DNA of 37,005 bases from Deltaproteobacteria bacterium (GTDB taxonomy: Bacteria; Myxococcota_A; Polyangia; JAAYKL01), in NCBI GenBank assembly GCA_030621515.1, contig JAUXHN010000018.1, positions 1-37,005 on the forward strand, read 5' to 3'. The notes beneath the pieces are model-generated. The model was given only the letters and a program-made list of their open reading frames with translations, was not told the origin of the DNA and searched no databases. Position 1 is the first letter of the stretch, and each line of letters begins with the position of its first letter. Below, piece by piece: positions 7,302-17,300 of this stretch. The position numbers and the translations under genes are program-made.

Positions 7302-8525
7302 TCACATTCTGATAGGTGGATCGCAGTGCTCGCCCAGAAGTATTCGTCTGGCTTCACCGACGGTGAAGAGGGATCCGGTCACAAGGACGGTTGCGCAGCC
7401 GGTGTCCTTCGCCATCTCGAGGGCGGTCCCCACGTCGGGAGTCGCTGCGGTGTTCCATCTTGTTGAGAACGCCTCGTGATCGAACGCTCTGGGGATCGGA
7501 GGTGGGGCCAGGATTATTCGCGCACAGATTGACGACAGGCGATCGAACATTGCGTCCACGGGTTTGTCCGAGGCGGCGCCGAATATGATCACGTCGGGAT
7601 GTTCATCGCGCTCACAGAGGGCATCGAGGAGGGCGTCGACGGCCTCCGTGTTGTGCGCGCTGTCCAGAATGAACCGGGGTTGTCCCTCCAGGATCTCGAA
7701 ACGCCCCGGCCAGCGGGCGGATGGAAGCGCGTCGATAAAGGCGCCCCTGTTCATCCTGGGGTCGACGAGGCCCAGCTGTGCGAAGACGGCCGCCGCAAGC
7801 GCCGCGTTCTCTCGCTGATGCTTCCCGGGCCACGGCACGTGGAGATCGTCCGATACGAAAAAATCTCTGCCGCAAATATGCAACGGGGCTTTTCGTTCGG
7901 ACGCAATATGCACCACCTCGTCGAGGGCGTCGCCGGTCATGGGTCCGCAGAACAGCGGAACCCCCGGTCGTGCGATGGAGGCCTTCTCTGCGGCGATCTG
8001 TCTGATGCTGTCACCCAGGACGGCCGTGTGATCCATTCCGATGGAAGTGATGGCGCACGCGGACGGATGGGTGATCGATGTGGCGTCCAGCCTTCCGCCG
8101 AGACCTACTTCCATGACAGCAAGATCGACGTTTGCCTGTGCGAACATCTCCAGGGCGGCGAGGGTTGCGACTTCGAAGAAAGTGAGAGGTATTCCTCCCG
8201 GACCCTCCGTGAGGGCGAGGACGCGTTCGAGGGTTTCTCCCAGGGGTTCCGTGGGAACCTCGAGACCGTCGATCATGATTCTCTGGGAGAACCGGTGCAG
8301 GTGAGGTGAGGTGAAGAGACCCACTTTCAGCCCCGCTCTTCTCGCGGTGTGATCGATCAAGCAGGCGACCGAGCCCTTGCCGTTCGTGCCGGCGATCTGC
8401 GCCACGGTGAGGCCTTCATGGGGAGAACCCAGCGCCCTCGCCGCCCTGTCGACACGGTCGAGTCCGAGCAGCATTCCACGGGATGCGAGGTCGTAGGTTT
8501 TCTTGAGCGTATTGGAGTAGGGCAT
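7302..8525 (-). CDS. folC: Folylpolyglutamate/dihydrofolate synthase FolC
   Basis: 407 residues, normal for the family. The Mur-ligase-like ATPase P-loop is GTNGKGSV (about residues 46-53). It is followed by the folate-enzyme motif FTSPHLHRFSQRI, the EVGLGGRLDATS segment, and TSIGMDHTAVLGDS with the metal-binding His. The C-terminal domain begins after the PGRFEIL and ILDSAHN motifs. The enzyme adds glutamate to dihydropteroate and/or tetrahydrofolates in folate metabolism. It lies 10 bp downstream of the cyclic-nucleotide-binding regulator gene on the same strand and is probably cotranscribed with it. Confidence 0.92.
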   Translation of the reverse strand: MPYSNTLKKTYDLASRGMLLGLDRVDRAARALGSPHEGLTVAQIAGTNGKGSVACLIDHTARRAGLKVGLFTSPHLHRFSQRIMIDGLEVPTEPLGETLERVLALTEGPGGIPLTFFEVATLAALEMFAQANVDLAVMEVGLGGRLDATSITHPSACAITSIGMDHTAVLGDSIRQIAAEKASIARPGVPLFCGPMTGDALDEVVHIASERKAPLHICGRDFFVSDDLHVPWPGKHQRENAALAAAVFAQLGLVDPRMNRGAFIDALPSARWPGRFEILEGQPRFILDSAHNTEAVDALLDALCERDEHPDVIIFGAASDKPVDAMFDRLSSICARIILAPPPIPRAFDHEAFSTRWNTAATPDVGTALEMAKDTGCATVLVTGSLFTVGEARRILLGEHCDPPIRM

Positions 8526-8535
8526 GGGCAGGGTC

Positions 8536-9174
8536 TTATTTATACTGCTCCTTCATCTTGAGGAAGCTGAGAAAATCGTCGATGTCCTCGATCTTGCTGA
8601 TGACCCAGTCGTTGCCGTCGAGCTGAATGAACCCGGCGCCGGTCAACTTGAGCATTATCTCCCTGACCTCCTCTTCTTTCAAGCCCACCTGTTCGGCCAT
8701 GGCGTCATAGTCCGCCTTGAAACGCAGCGGCTCTCCGTCCTCGGATTGGTGGATCTTGGCGAGCCGTTTCAGGTTTTCGATGACCCGCTCCGCCGAGCCG
8801 CGATAAAGGAGAACTTGGATGAGGCTGTCGGCGGACTCGAGCCTCCTTGCGAGCTTCCTTATCAGGCGCAGCGCGATCTCGGTGTTGTGCACGATCATTT
8901 CCTCGAGGACGCGCACCCCCACCACGAGCAACTCAGCGTCTTCGTCTACCACCGCATTTGCTGATCGAGGTTGGTCCGTGAGGATTGACATCTCGCCGAC
9001 GAACTCCCCGGCGCCGAGAACCGCCAGGGTTTTTTCCACGCCGCGCGACTCGACGATTATCCGTACCGCACCCGATCGGACCACAAACATCTCGGTACCT
9101 TTTTCGCCGGCATTGAAGAGAACTTCGCCTGCTTTTGCGATTCTCCCGTACTTTGCAAAAAGCGGATCGCCCAT
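8536..9174 (-). CDS. Crp/Fnr-type cyclic nucleotide-binding regulator
   Basis: 212 residues. Residues about 5-120 form a cyclic-nucleotide-binding beta-roll (GEVLFNAGEKGTEMFVVRSG and the phosphate-binding cassette-like GEFVGEMSILTDQPRSA, including the conserved Gly-Glu and Arg). A long helix (RKLARRLESAD) links it to a C-terminal winged-helix-like region (DYDAMAEQVGLKEEEVREIM). The arrangement is that of CRP/FNR transcription factors, although the recognition helix is acidic and may not bind DNA in the usual way. Ligand and targets are unknown. A GGAGG ribosome-binding site sits just upstream of the ATG. It is the promoter-proximal gene of a pair with folC and is divergent from the receiver-domain gene at 9345. 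Confidence 0.82.
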   Translation of the reverse strand: MGDPLFAKYGRIAKAGEVLFNAGEKGTEMFVVRSGAVRIIVESRGVEKTLAVLGAGEFVGEMSILTDQPRSANAVVDEDAELLVVGVRVLEEMIVHNTEIALRLIRKLARRLESADSLIQVLLYRGSAERVIENLKRLAKIHQSEDGEPLRFKADYDAMAEQVGLKEEEVREIMLKLTGAGFIQLDGNDWVISKIEDIDDFLSFLKMKEQYK

Positions 9175-9266
9175 CTAAACCTCCTGATGGATTCGCGACG
9201 GATTTTAAACCAGATTGCATGGTTACGCTCGCTTTTTAAGTCGTCAATGTGTAACAGTTCGTTTTC

Positions 9267-9296
9267 TTGACGAAAACTAGCAGTTAAGTTTAGGAT
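9267..9296 (+). promoter_or_regulatory. Promoter for the receiver-domain gene and serS
   Basis: TTGACG (9267-9272), an 18-bp spacer and TAGGAT (9291-9296) lie in an AT-rich divergent intergenic region. The predicted transcript would begin near 9303, about 40 nt before the TTG start at 9345. Confidence 0.5.
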
Positions 9297-9344
9297 TTAG
9301 CGTTCGTGTCACTCGGATGGCGGATTTTCGCCAGGGAGGGTTCC

Positions 9345-10349
9345 TTGTCCAAAAAATCGATTTTGTGTGTCGATGACAGCGCAACGATGCGTACCATCGT
9401 GGAGAAGACTTTCTTCGCCGAACCGTACAACGTCGTAACGGTTCCGTCCGGTGAGGCTGCTATCGAGAAGGCAAGGCAAATCCAGCCGGACTTGATTCTC
9501 GCCGATGCCGGGATGGTCGGGGTGACGGGCTACGATGTCTGCAAGGCCGTTCGGGAAGAGGCCGGCATCGGGAACATTCCCGTCATCATCATGAGCGGCG
9601 TTTCCAGCCCTTACGATGAAAACAAGGCGAGGGATGTGGGTGCCACTGACCACATTAAAAAACCCTTCGACACCACCAAGCTGATCGAAAAGGTCGCCGA
9701 GCTTTGCGCCGCTGCCGCACCGGCCGGTGCGCCGGAAAAACCGAGAATTTCGCCCACCCCCCGGAAGATCGCGCCGGCAACGCCGAAACCGGCACCGGCC
9801 CAGGGGGCGACGTTGCACGCTTTCCCGAACCCGGTTGCGCAAAAAGCGCCTGTTGCTCCGCCTGTCGTTCCGCCTGTCGTTCCGCCTGTTGTTCCAGTGT
9901 TTCCCAAGCCCATCAGGCAGGCCTCCCCCAAGGAAACCATGGAGTTCGGCGCGATGGCCGCTTCGGAAAAACCAAAGCGGGAGAAAGTCGTTCCCATTGA
10001 GATCGACGAGCAAGCCGGGGACGATGCCGACATCCAGGTGGGGACCCTCGCGGAGCTTGCCCAGATGAACGAGAAGGGTGAGACGTTGGAGCCCACCCAC
10101 GAGGTGGATGCCATAGAACTCGATGAGCCGGTTGCTCCCGAGACTCCGGCGGAGAAACCGGCGATAGAAGAGATGATCGAGACGGCCGCCGCCGATGTGG
10201 CCGCGAAGGTCGGAGGTCTCACGTCCGAGCAAGCGGAAGCGATTCGCACGCTCACGGCGGAGGTCATCGAGCAGGTGGTCTGGGAAGTCGTCCCGGATCT
10301 CGCCGAAACCATCATCCAGGAACGAATCGACAAGCTGCTGGAGAAGTAG
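9345..10349 (+). CDS. Response-regulator receiver protein with Pro-rich linker and conserved helical C-terminus
   Basis: 334 residues from a TTG at 9345, chosen because GGGAGG lies 5 nt upstream and the receiver domain begins at once (SKKSILCVDDS). An upstream GTG at 9306 is possible but lacks a ribosome-binding site. The receiver domain (1-120) has Asp10/Asp11, phosphoacceptor Asp54 (ILADAGM), Ser84 and Lys106 (KKPF), so it looks phosphorylatable. Residues 125-200 are Pro/Ala-rich with repeated PPVV units (12-bp DNA repeats near 9856-9892). The C-terminus (about 265-334) is helical and ends VVWEVVPDLAETIIQERIDKL, a segment I associate with output-less deltaproteobacterial receiver proteins. 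There is no HTH or enzyme domain. serS starts 10 bp downstream. Confidence 0.85.
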   Translation: MSKKSILCVDDSATMRTIVEKTFFAEPYNVVTVPSGEAAIEKARQIQPDLILADAGMVGVTGYDVCKAVREEAGIGNIPVIIMSGVSSPYDENKARDVGATDHIKKPFDTTKLIEKVAELCAAAAPAGAPEKPRISPTPRKIAPATPKPAPAQGATLHAFPNPVAQKAPVAPPVVPPVVPPVVPVFPKPIRQASPKETMEFGAMAASEKPKREKVVPIEIDEQAGDDADIQVGTLAELAQMNEKGETLEPTHEVDAIELDEPVAPETPAEKPAIEEMIETAAADVAAKVGGLTSEQAEAIRTLTAEVIEQVVWEVVPDLAETIIQERIDKLLEK

Positions 10350-10359
10350 GCTTCCGCAC

Positions 10360-11637
10360 ATGTTGGACATCCATCGAATTCGCAACGAGACGGAGAGCGT
10401 GAAAAGCGGTCTTGTCAACGTTGGATTCGATCCATCGGTGATCGACAACGTGATCGTTCTGGATGGGGATCGACGCGAAACCCAGAAGGAGGGCGATCGA
10501 CTCCGGGCCGAGCTGAACGCTGCGTCCAGGAACATCGGCAAGGAGAAGGATCCCGATCGCCGAAAGGATCTCATCGACGCGGTTTCAAAGGTGAAGCAGG
10601 CGATCAAGGACAATGACGCCAGGGTTCCGCGTCTGGAGAAGGAATTGCGCGACCTCATGCTCTCCATACCCAACATTCCGCTCCGGGAGGTTCCGGTCGG
10701 TTCGGGTGATGAGGCCAACTCGGTCGAAAGCGAGCACGGCGACAAGCCGAGCTTCGATTTCGAGCCGAAACCCCACTGGGAGTTGATGAGCGATCTGGGT
10801 ATTATCGATTTCGAGCGCGGTCAGAAGGTTTCCGGGTCGCGGTTTTACTTCCTGCGCGGTGAGGGAGCTCGCCTGCAGCGGGCGCTCATCGCCTGGATGC
10901 TCGACGTGCATACGGAGGAGCACGGGTACGAGGAGCTCTACGCACCTTGCATGGTTCGCGCGGAGTGTCTGGTGGGCACCGGCAACCTTCCCAAATTCGG
11001 AGAGCACCTGTACCGCGATATCGAGGAGGACTTCTGGTTCATTCCCACCGGCGAGGTTCCGGTGACAAATTTCTATCGGGAAGAGATCCTGGATTGGGAG
11101 GCGCTTCCGCTGCGACACGTGACCTACACACCGTGCTTCAGGCGTGAGAAGATGAGCCATGGGAAGGACACCCGCGGCATCAAGAGAGGGCATCAGTTCG
11201 ACAAGGTAGAACTCGTACAGTTCGTCCACCCGGATCGGGGAAGGGACGCCCTCGACGAGTTGACCGGCCATGCGAGGAAAATTCTCGAAATGCTGGGGCT
11301 TGCGCACAGAGTGGTCAGTATCTGTACCGGAGATTTGTCGTTTGTATCCGCCATCAAGTTCGACCTGGAGGCATGGTCTCCGGGGTGCGAGGAATGGCTG
11401 GAGGTGTCGAGCTGCAGTCTGTTCCAGGATTTTCAGGCTCGTCGGGCGAGGATCAGGTTCAAGGACGAGAACGGAAAGAACCGGTTTGTGCACACCCTCA
11501 ACGGATCGGGGCTGGCGCTGCCGCGGGTGGTGATCTCGATAGTTGAATCATATCAGAGGGCGGACGGTTCCATCACCGTTCCCGGGGTGCTACAGCCCTA
11601 CATGGGCGGTCTCGAAGTGATAACTCGCAGGGATTGA
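10360..11637 (+). CDS. serS: Seryl-tRNA synthetase
   Basis: 425 residues from the ATG at 10360. The N-terminal long coiled coil that binds the serine tRNA extra arm covers about residues 25-105. The class II catalytic core has motif 2 in TPCFRREKMSHGKDTRG followed by HQFDKVELVQF, the serine-binding TGEVPVTNFYR segment and motif 3 in LNGSGLALPRVVISIVESYQ. It charges tRNA-Ser (and initiates selenocysteine-tRNA synthesis where that pathway exists). Length and motif order are normal. It begins 10 bp after the receiver-domain gene, so it probably shares that promoter, and it converges on the carD-like gene with 3 bp between the stops. Confidence 0.95.
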   Translation: MLDIHRIRNETESVKSGLVNVGFDPSVIDNVIVLDGDRRETQKEGDRLRAELNAASRNIGKEKDPDRRKDLIDAVSKVKQAIKDNDARVPRLEKELRDLMLSIPNIPLREVPVGSGDEANSVESEHGDKPSFDFEPKPHWELMSDLGIIDFERGQKVSGSRFYFLRGEGARLQRALIAWMLDVHTEEHGYEELYAPCMVRAECLVGTGNLPKFGEHLYRDIEEDFWFIPTGEVPVTNFYREEILDWEALPLRHVTYTPCFRREKMSHGKDTRGIKRGHQFDKVELVQFVHPDRGRDALDELTGHARKILEMLGLAHRVVSICTGDLSFVSAIKFDLEAWSPGCEEWLEVSSCSLFQDFQARRARIRFKDENGKNRFVHTLNGSGLALPRVVISIVESYQRADGSITVPGVLQPYMGGLEVITRRD

Positions 11638-11640
11638 GAT

Positions 11641-12135
11641 CTACTCGAAGATGGCCAGGATTTCCTTTTCGATAGTGGCTTCCTTTTTTCTCAAAGAGAA
11701 GGCCAGCTCGGTCATCAGGAGAGAGCGTGCCGTATCGAGAAGGCGCCTCTCGCCGAAGGATAGTTCCTTGCCCGACCGCAGGCGGTAGAGATCCCTCAAG
11801 ACCCGGGCGACATCGAAGGGCGAGCCGCTCTTCAGCATCTCCATGTACTCTCGATAACGTCGATTCCACGGTTGGGTCTTCACGGCCACTTCATCGGTCT
11901 TCAAGATGTCTACGACTTTCCTGGCATCTTTTCTGGAGATGAGGGGCCTCAAGCCGGCAGCGGCAGCGGTTTCGACCGGGACCATTATCTTCATGTTGTT
12001 TTCCAGAATCTCGAGAACATAAAAGGAGCGTTTTTGGCCGCCCAGGGAGCGCATCTGAATAGCGGTGATCTCTCCCACTCCGTGGGCCGGGTAGACCGCC
12101 TTGTCGCCTTTTTTGTAAGTTTTTGCAGTAGCCAT
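11641..12135 (-). CDS. CarD/CdnL-family transcriptional regulator
   Basis: 164 residues from the ATG at 12135. A TTG at 12168 would add 11 residues but the family normally begins just before KKGDKAVYPAHGVGEI. The N-terminal RNA-polymerase-interacting Tudor-like domain covers about 5-65 (YPAHGVGEITAI, then FYVLEILENNMKIMVPV). The C-terminal helical DNA-binding domain follows, with the typical WNRRYREYMEMLKSG and LSFGERRLLDTARSLLMTELA. CarD/CdnL proteins bind the RNA polymerase beta subunit and stabilise open complexes at many promoters; in Myxococcus CdnL is essential. An AGGAG lies 14 nt upstream of the chosen start. It is a monocistronic gene with a long AT-rich upstream region. Confidence 0.9.
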   Translation of the reverse strand: MATAKTYKKGDKAVYPAHGVGEITAIQMRSLGGQKRSFYVLEILENNMKIMVPVETAAAAGLRPLISRKDARKVVDILKTDEVAVKTQPWNRRYREYMEMLKSGSPFDVARVLRDLYRLRSGKELSFGERRLLDTARSLLMTELAFSLRKKEATIEKEILAIFE

Positions 12136-12182
12136 CAGATTAATTGCAACTCCTGAACGTGTTTCCAATATATCTCCAAGAA

Positions 12183-12214
12183 AAACAGTTTCTCCGCCAC
12201 CCGAGATACTGTTT
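12183..12214. repeat. Inverted repeat upstream of the CarD-like gene
   Basis: AAACAGT (12183-12189) and ACTGTTT (12208-12214) form perfect 7-bp arms separated by 18 bp, about 50-80 bp upstream of the CarD-family start. The spacing would suit a dimeric regulator on one DNA face or a weak hairpin. The role is unknown. Confidence 0.35.
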
Positions 12215-12432
12215 CAAACGGGAACGAAAGATAGCATGCGGGCCAATGAGGGTCAACGCGTGTAGTGCGTTAGTGAGAGGAGGTTGTAGGTGAATGTAGG
12301 ATACACCCTGCGTATGTCGCGGCGCGGAAACGGACTTGGGAGCGTCCTTTCCGGTGTATTGAGCCAAACTGTGGTCGGTAATTTCATTGAGATAACGATG
12401 CCTTATGCATATTGAGGTTGCAAATAAAGGAC

Positions 12433-12461
12433 TTGACTTTTTAATACAGTACCAATAACAT
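12433..12461 (+). promoter_or_regulatory. Promoter of the TPR/FHA (Glt-like) operon
   Basis: TTGACT (12433-12438), a 17-bp spacer and TAACAT (12456-12461) are followed by a markedly AT-rich leader of about 120 bp before the ATG at 12586. The 12215-12432 stretch before it shows no ORF or RNA gene that I recognise. Confidence 0.5.
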
Positions 12462-12585
12462 ACGCGAAAATATAAAACATAACTTGTTGAAATTAATAAT
12501 CAAAATGACATCAGCTCGATAAATGCGCAAGGCATAAAAAGCACCGGATTCAGACGATTTGACAATACAAGTAAAGGGGACGGCC

Positions 12586-14307
12586 ATGATTGGAAAGCGA
12601 CTTCTCACCAGCGGGTTGGCTCTTGCGGTTCTCCTCACCCTCGGGGTAGTGGCGAGTGCGCAGGACATGGTGTTCACGACCTCGGATACCGGAAGCGTGG
12701 CGGCGCCGCCACCACCGCCTTCCGGACCACCGAGCGAAGCCCTGGCGAACGCGCTGAGGCTTTACCAGCAGGAGCACTACGGCCAGGCGGCCGTACAGTT
12801 TCAGAGGATTGTGCAGGGCGAGACCGGAGACCAGCCGGCCAACGTCCAGAAGGCGCAATTCTTCCTGGGCAAGTGCTTCTACCACCTGGGTTTCTTCCAG
12901 GCGGCTCTCGGCGTTTTCGAGGAGATAGCCATGATGTCCACGGGGCATCTCTATTTCCAGACCACGCTGCAATGGCTGGCGCAGCTGTCTCGTGAGCTCC
13001 CCGAGCCCGCAGGAATCATCGGGCTGGTCGGCCGTTACGGCGACTCGGTCTCGGTGTTGCAGGAGTTCAACAAGAAAGAGACAAGTGATCTTTACAATGA
13101 ACTTCTCTACCTCATGGGTCGTTACTGGTACCAGCAGGGCGAGTTCGCCAAGGCCCGGGATTTCTTCCTGGAGATTGACAAGAGTGATTCATCGTACGTA
13201 AGCGCGGTGTTCTTTGCCGGCATCACGTTTGTGCGTGAGCGCAAGGCCCAGCCCTCGACCAAGGCGTTTTTATCCATTGTCGACAAGTACGAAGACATTC
13301 TTTTTCTTTCCGACGAGGAGGAGCGTTTCCTGAATCTGGCCTGGTTGTCGCTGGCGAGAATCTATTATTCCACCAAGCACTGGGACAGCGCAGTGGAGGC
13401 CTGGAACCGCATTCCCCAGTCGTCCGAGTATTACCTGGATGCCCAGTTCGAGGAATCGTGGGCGTATTTCCAGGTGGACATGTACGACCGCGCGTTGGGC
13501 AATATCCACACCATGAACTCCCCGTATTTCGAGGGCTATTTCTATCCGGAGTCGGTCATTCTCAAGTCGGTCATCTTTTTCGACCAGTGCTTGTATGAGG
13601 ATGCTCAGGAAACGGTCGTCAAGTTCACCAACAGGTATGAGCCTATCCAGAGGGAGCTGCAGGCTACCGTGACCAAGTTCCAGGACAACCAGCAGTTCTT
13701 CGAGTTCCTGCGCAAGATCCGGCAGATGCACGAACAGGGCGAGCTGGATAAAAGTCTCGAGGGCAGCGTGTCCGTCGGCACCGACGGCGCCTCCGGCAGT
13801 GCCGGCACGGCGCAGCAGCCCGAGAAGATAATGGGATTGTCTCCCGAGGTGCTGGCTGTCATCAAGGGCGCCCTCGACGACCGCACGCTTCTTCGCAATC
13901 TCGAGTACGTCGAGGTGCTCGAGTCCGAGGAGAAGAAGCTGGCCAAGATGCCTCCGCAGTTCGTGAACGCGGCGGCCGGGCAGCGGATCATCCAGGATAT
14001 CGCCACCGCCAAGTCAGTGGCCATCGACAACACCGGGAACCTTGCCCGGTCCAGGTACGAGCGCCTGTTGGTCGAGATTCAGGATCTGCTCAATCAAACC
14101 ACGCGTATTGAGATCGAGATCCTCAAGGCCCTTCGTGGGGAACTGGACCTCGAGATTCAGACGGAGCAGGAGACCACGGGGCCGGTTGTTCAGCAGTCCG
14201 AGATCAAGAGCGACGCCGAGCATGTGATCTGGCCGTTCGAGGGTGAGTTCTGGCGTGACGAACTGGGGTACTATCGGCAGCCGGTTGCCAGCCGGTGTGG
14301 GAGGTAA
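12586..14307 (+). CDS. Exported TPR protein (GltC-like)
   Basis: 573 residues from the ATG at 12586 (AAAGGGGAC upstream). A Sec signal peptide ends near SAQ (about residue 26), then a Pro-rich spacer (APPPPPSGPP) precedes helical repeats. TPR-like units are visible at ALANALRLYQQEHYGQAAVQ, LLYLMGRYWYQQGEFAKARD and LAWLSLARIYYSTKHWDSAV. A low-complexity Ser/Gly/Ala patch (about 395-415) precedes a helical C-terminal region. It probably acts as a periplasmic scaffold. It leads a five-gene operon whose architecture resembles the Myxococcus Glt motility complex, and its best analogue there would be the periplasmic TPR protein GltC; this is inference from architecture. A TTGACA at 12559 lies in the leader. 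Confidence 0.78.
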   Translation: MIGKRLLTSGLALAVLLTLGVVASAQDMVFTTSDTGSVAAPPPPPSGPPSEALANALRLYQQEHYGQAAVQFQRIVQGETGDQPANVQKAQFFLGKCFYHLGFFQAALGVFEEIAMMSTGHLYFQTTLQWLAQLSRELPEPAGIIGLVGRYGDSVSVLQEFNKKETSDLYNELLYLMGRYWYQQGEFAKARDFFLEIDKSDSSYVSAVFFAGITFVRERKAQPSTKAFLSIVDKYEDILFLSDEEERFLNLAWLSLARIYYSTKHWDSAVEAWNRIPQSSEYYLDAQFEESWAYFQVDMYDRALGNIHTMNSPYFEGYFYPESVILKSVIFFDQCLYEDAQETVVKFTNRYEPIQRELQATVTKFQDNQQFFEFLRKIRQMHEQGELDKSLEGSVSVGTDGASGSAGTAQQPEKIMGLSPEVLAVIKGALDDRTLLRNLEYVEVLESEEKKLAKMPPQFVNAAAGQRIIQDIATAKSVAIDNTGNLARSRYERLLVEIQDLLNQTTRIEIEILKALRGELDLEIQTEQETTGPVVQQSEIKSDAEHVIWPFEGEFWRDELGYYRQPVASRCGR

Positions 14308-14312
14308 CGGGT

Positions 14313-17300
14313 ATGATTCGCAATATCGGATTGTTCACGTTCGTCGCTGTGACGGCGGCTTGCCTGGTCCTTTTGACTGCGAACCGGGCCGAGGCGGAGA
14401 AGAAATCCTCAACCCTAGCGGACGAGGAGGTCTGTATCCCCAAGGCGGTGGAGAAGAGGGTTCTCGGTTGTCCCGAGGACATCGATCTCGCCAAGGGAAA
14501 GCTCGGCGGTGCTGTCGGAACGAGCAAGGCAAAAAAGAAGAAGAAAAAAAAGAAGGGGATTGAGGGACCAAGCCTCGAGAAAGGTTTTGTCCAGAACATC
14601 ATTGAGTCCTCTTTCAAGCGCAAGCGCGAGGTTCGCAAGCTCGATATCCTCAAAAAGGAAATCAAGCTGATCCTTCGTCTCGCCAAGCAGACGTCCAACG
14701 AGAATCCCGAGAAGGCGGAGATCCTCAAGCGCCTGGCCGACGCCTACAAGGAAATGTACGATCAAATCAACTTCATGGCGCGCGGCCTCGAGGAGAAGAT
14801 TTTCCGGCAGAAGAGCAAGAAGGAAAAGGCCAAGATGAAGGCCCAGCAGAAGGCTCTCGACAAGAAAGCCAATGCTTACCGGGAAAAATCTATCAAGGCA
14901 TACGTGGAGATTCGCAACCACTTTCCGGACTATCCGGATTACGACGAGATTCTCTTCGCCATCGCCTACGAGATCGACCAGATGGCCGCCCAACAGGAGA
15001 ACAAGAAGAAGAAGGCAAGTTACCGGGAGCGTGGCCGGATATTCTATCAGGAGCTGATCCGCAACTACCCGCGTTCCAGGTTCATCCCACATGCGTGGAT
15101 GGCCTTCGGCGAGTATTATTTCCACGAGGCGATGGACGTCGAGAGGGCGATGCGCGCTTACGAGAAGGTGGTCGAGTGGGGAGAAGAAAACAATCCCAAC
15201 TACGTGGTCGCCATGTACTACCAGGCATGGTGTCTGTTCAATCTTCAGGAATTCAAGAAGACCATCAACCAGTTCAACAAGGTGATTCAATACGCCGAGG
15301 CGAACCCGGAGCACCGTGAGGCACAGGTGGTGGCCAAGCGCTCGCGCATGGAAATGGTCGGAGCGTTTTCCAAGATCGGCAACCCGGCCCAGGCGTGGAA
15401 GTTCTTCCAGCGGGTCGGGGGCAAGCTGGCCCATGCGATGCTCGATAAGCTCGCCGGCCTTTATTACGACGACGGTCATTGGGCCGACGCCATCATCGTG
15501 TTCCACCAGCTCGAGAAGCTGGAGATCGAGAACTACCGGGGCAACGGTGGCGACGACCTGTGCCACTACCAGACCATGGTCACCAATGCGGTTATCAGCT
15601 CCAGGCCAAAAGACGAGCAGGTTGTCGAGATCAAGCGTCAGATCGGACTGTCACAGAGATTCGCCAGCGAGAAGCACGATGCCGCGAAGATCAAGAAGTG
15701 CAACCAGGACTCCATTGCAATAGCCTGGGACCAGTCGACCCAGTGGCACCTTGAGGCCGTGGGCAGCGAGTCCGCGCCAGGCACAAAAGATCACGACACA
15801 ATGCATTTGTGCATCGCCATGTACGACGAGATTCTGTCCAAGTATCCCAAGCTGGACGACATCGAGGTCGAAGGCTTCGATGATAAAACCAGACCCAGCC
15901 GCTACCGCGTTGCGTTCTACAAGGCGGAGCTGTACTGGACCATGGAAGACTGGGCAAACTGCGCGCCCTCCTTCGACGCTGTTGTCGATATGGATCCCAC
16001 CGGGGAGTACACATCCAGCGCGGCCTATGCGGCGGTGCTTTGCTACAACAAGGTTTACGTCAAGGAGCGTGGCGACAAGGACCGTAGCCGAAAGCACAAG
16101 CTCAAGACCGCCGACAAATCCGGCTTCAAGTGCGACAAGACCTGCAAGAAGTGCAAGAAAAAGGAATGCAAGGGCAAGAAGGGAAAAGATAAAAAGAAAT
16201 GCTTCAAGAAGTGTGAAAAGGGCGAAAGAATCGTCCTCGAAGTCAGCCCGCTCACCCCTCTCGAGAAGGGCATTCTCAAGTCATACAACCGATATGTTTG
16301 TTTTGTTACCAAGGGAGAAGATCTTATTAACATCAAATATCGGCGAGCCAGAATCTATTATGAGGCAAACATGTTCGTCGAGGCGGCGGTCCTGTTCAGG
16401 GATATCGCGGTCAATCATTCCACGGACGAGATAGCTGTCTACGCGGCCAACCTCTACCTCGATTGCCTGAACGCTCTCGGGAGCATGGTCGAAAAACCGA
16501 TCCCCTCTTGCTACGACAACCTCTCGGACATCGTCGACCTGTTCATCGACACCAGCAAGAAGCCGGGCGTGGACCTGATGAAGGACGAGGATTTCGCCGG
16601 CCAGATCAAGTCGCTGAAGGTGGGCGTCATGCGGAAGAAGGCGGAGTCCCTCACCATGCGCAGCCGCTTCAAGGAGTCGGCGGAGATCTATCTCGATATT
16701 TATCGAAATTATTCAGGTGTCTACGATGAGCGTGGAATGTGCGAGGTGCTGTTCAACACAGCCATCAACCTGGAGTCCGCGCGTCTCGTCATGTCCGCCA
16801 TCAAGGTGCGCGAAAAGATGATCGAACTCTACCCGAAGTGCGAGCACTCCAAGAAGGCTGCGTACTTCATCGGACAGAACTACCACGCGCTGCAGTCATT
16901 CTCCATGGCGGCCGACAACTACGTGTCATTCGCCAAGAAGTACTCCGGCGAGGACGAGGCCCCCGAGGCGCTCTCCAACGCGGTCATGTTTTACATCGGC
17001 CTCGGCAAGCCGGACAGGGCCTTCTCGACGGTCAAGACTTTCGAGAAAAACTATTCCGGGCGTCGGACGGCCGAGACGGCCACGGTAGTGTTCAGCGCCG
17101 GCTATATTTACATCAATGATGATGAATGGGAAAGATCGCGCAAATGGTACACCTCGTACCTGAGGCGCTACTCCAAGGCCAAGCTTGTCGACGAACAGGT
17201 TCAGGCCAACGTGATCATCGGTGATACGTACTGGAATGCAAGGCGGAGAGACACGGCCAAGGCTCTCAAGTACTACAAGAAGGCCGTGGCTGTTCATGAC

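Noticed and set aside
9309-10745. 478-codon open frame on the minus strand over the receiver gene and the start of serS
   Set aside because: Antisense to clear receiver and SerRS domains; composition is Arg/Ser-rich noise.
12559-12564. TTGACA as a -35 element, or its TTG as the start codon of the TPR gene
   Set aside because: A promoter there would fire inside the coding sequence, and the ATG at 12586 begins a proper signal peptide with a purine tract upstream.
14415-15566. 383-codon Leu/Val-rich open frame antisense to the giant TPR gene
   Set aside because: It arises from reverse reading of Lys/Glu codons (AAG/GAG to CTT/CTC); no ribosome-binding site.
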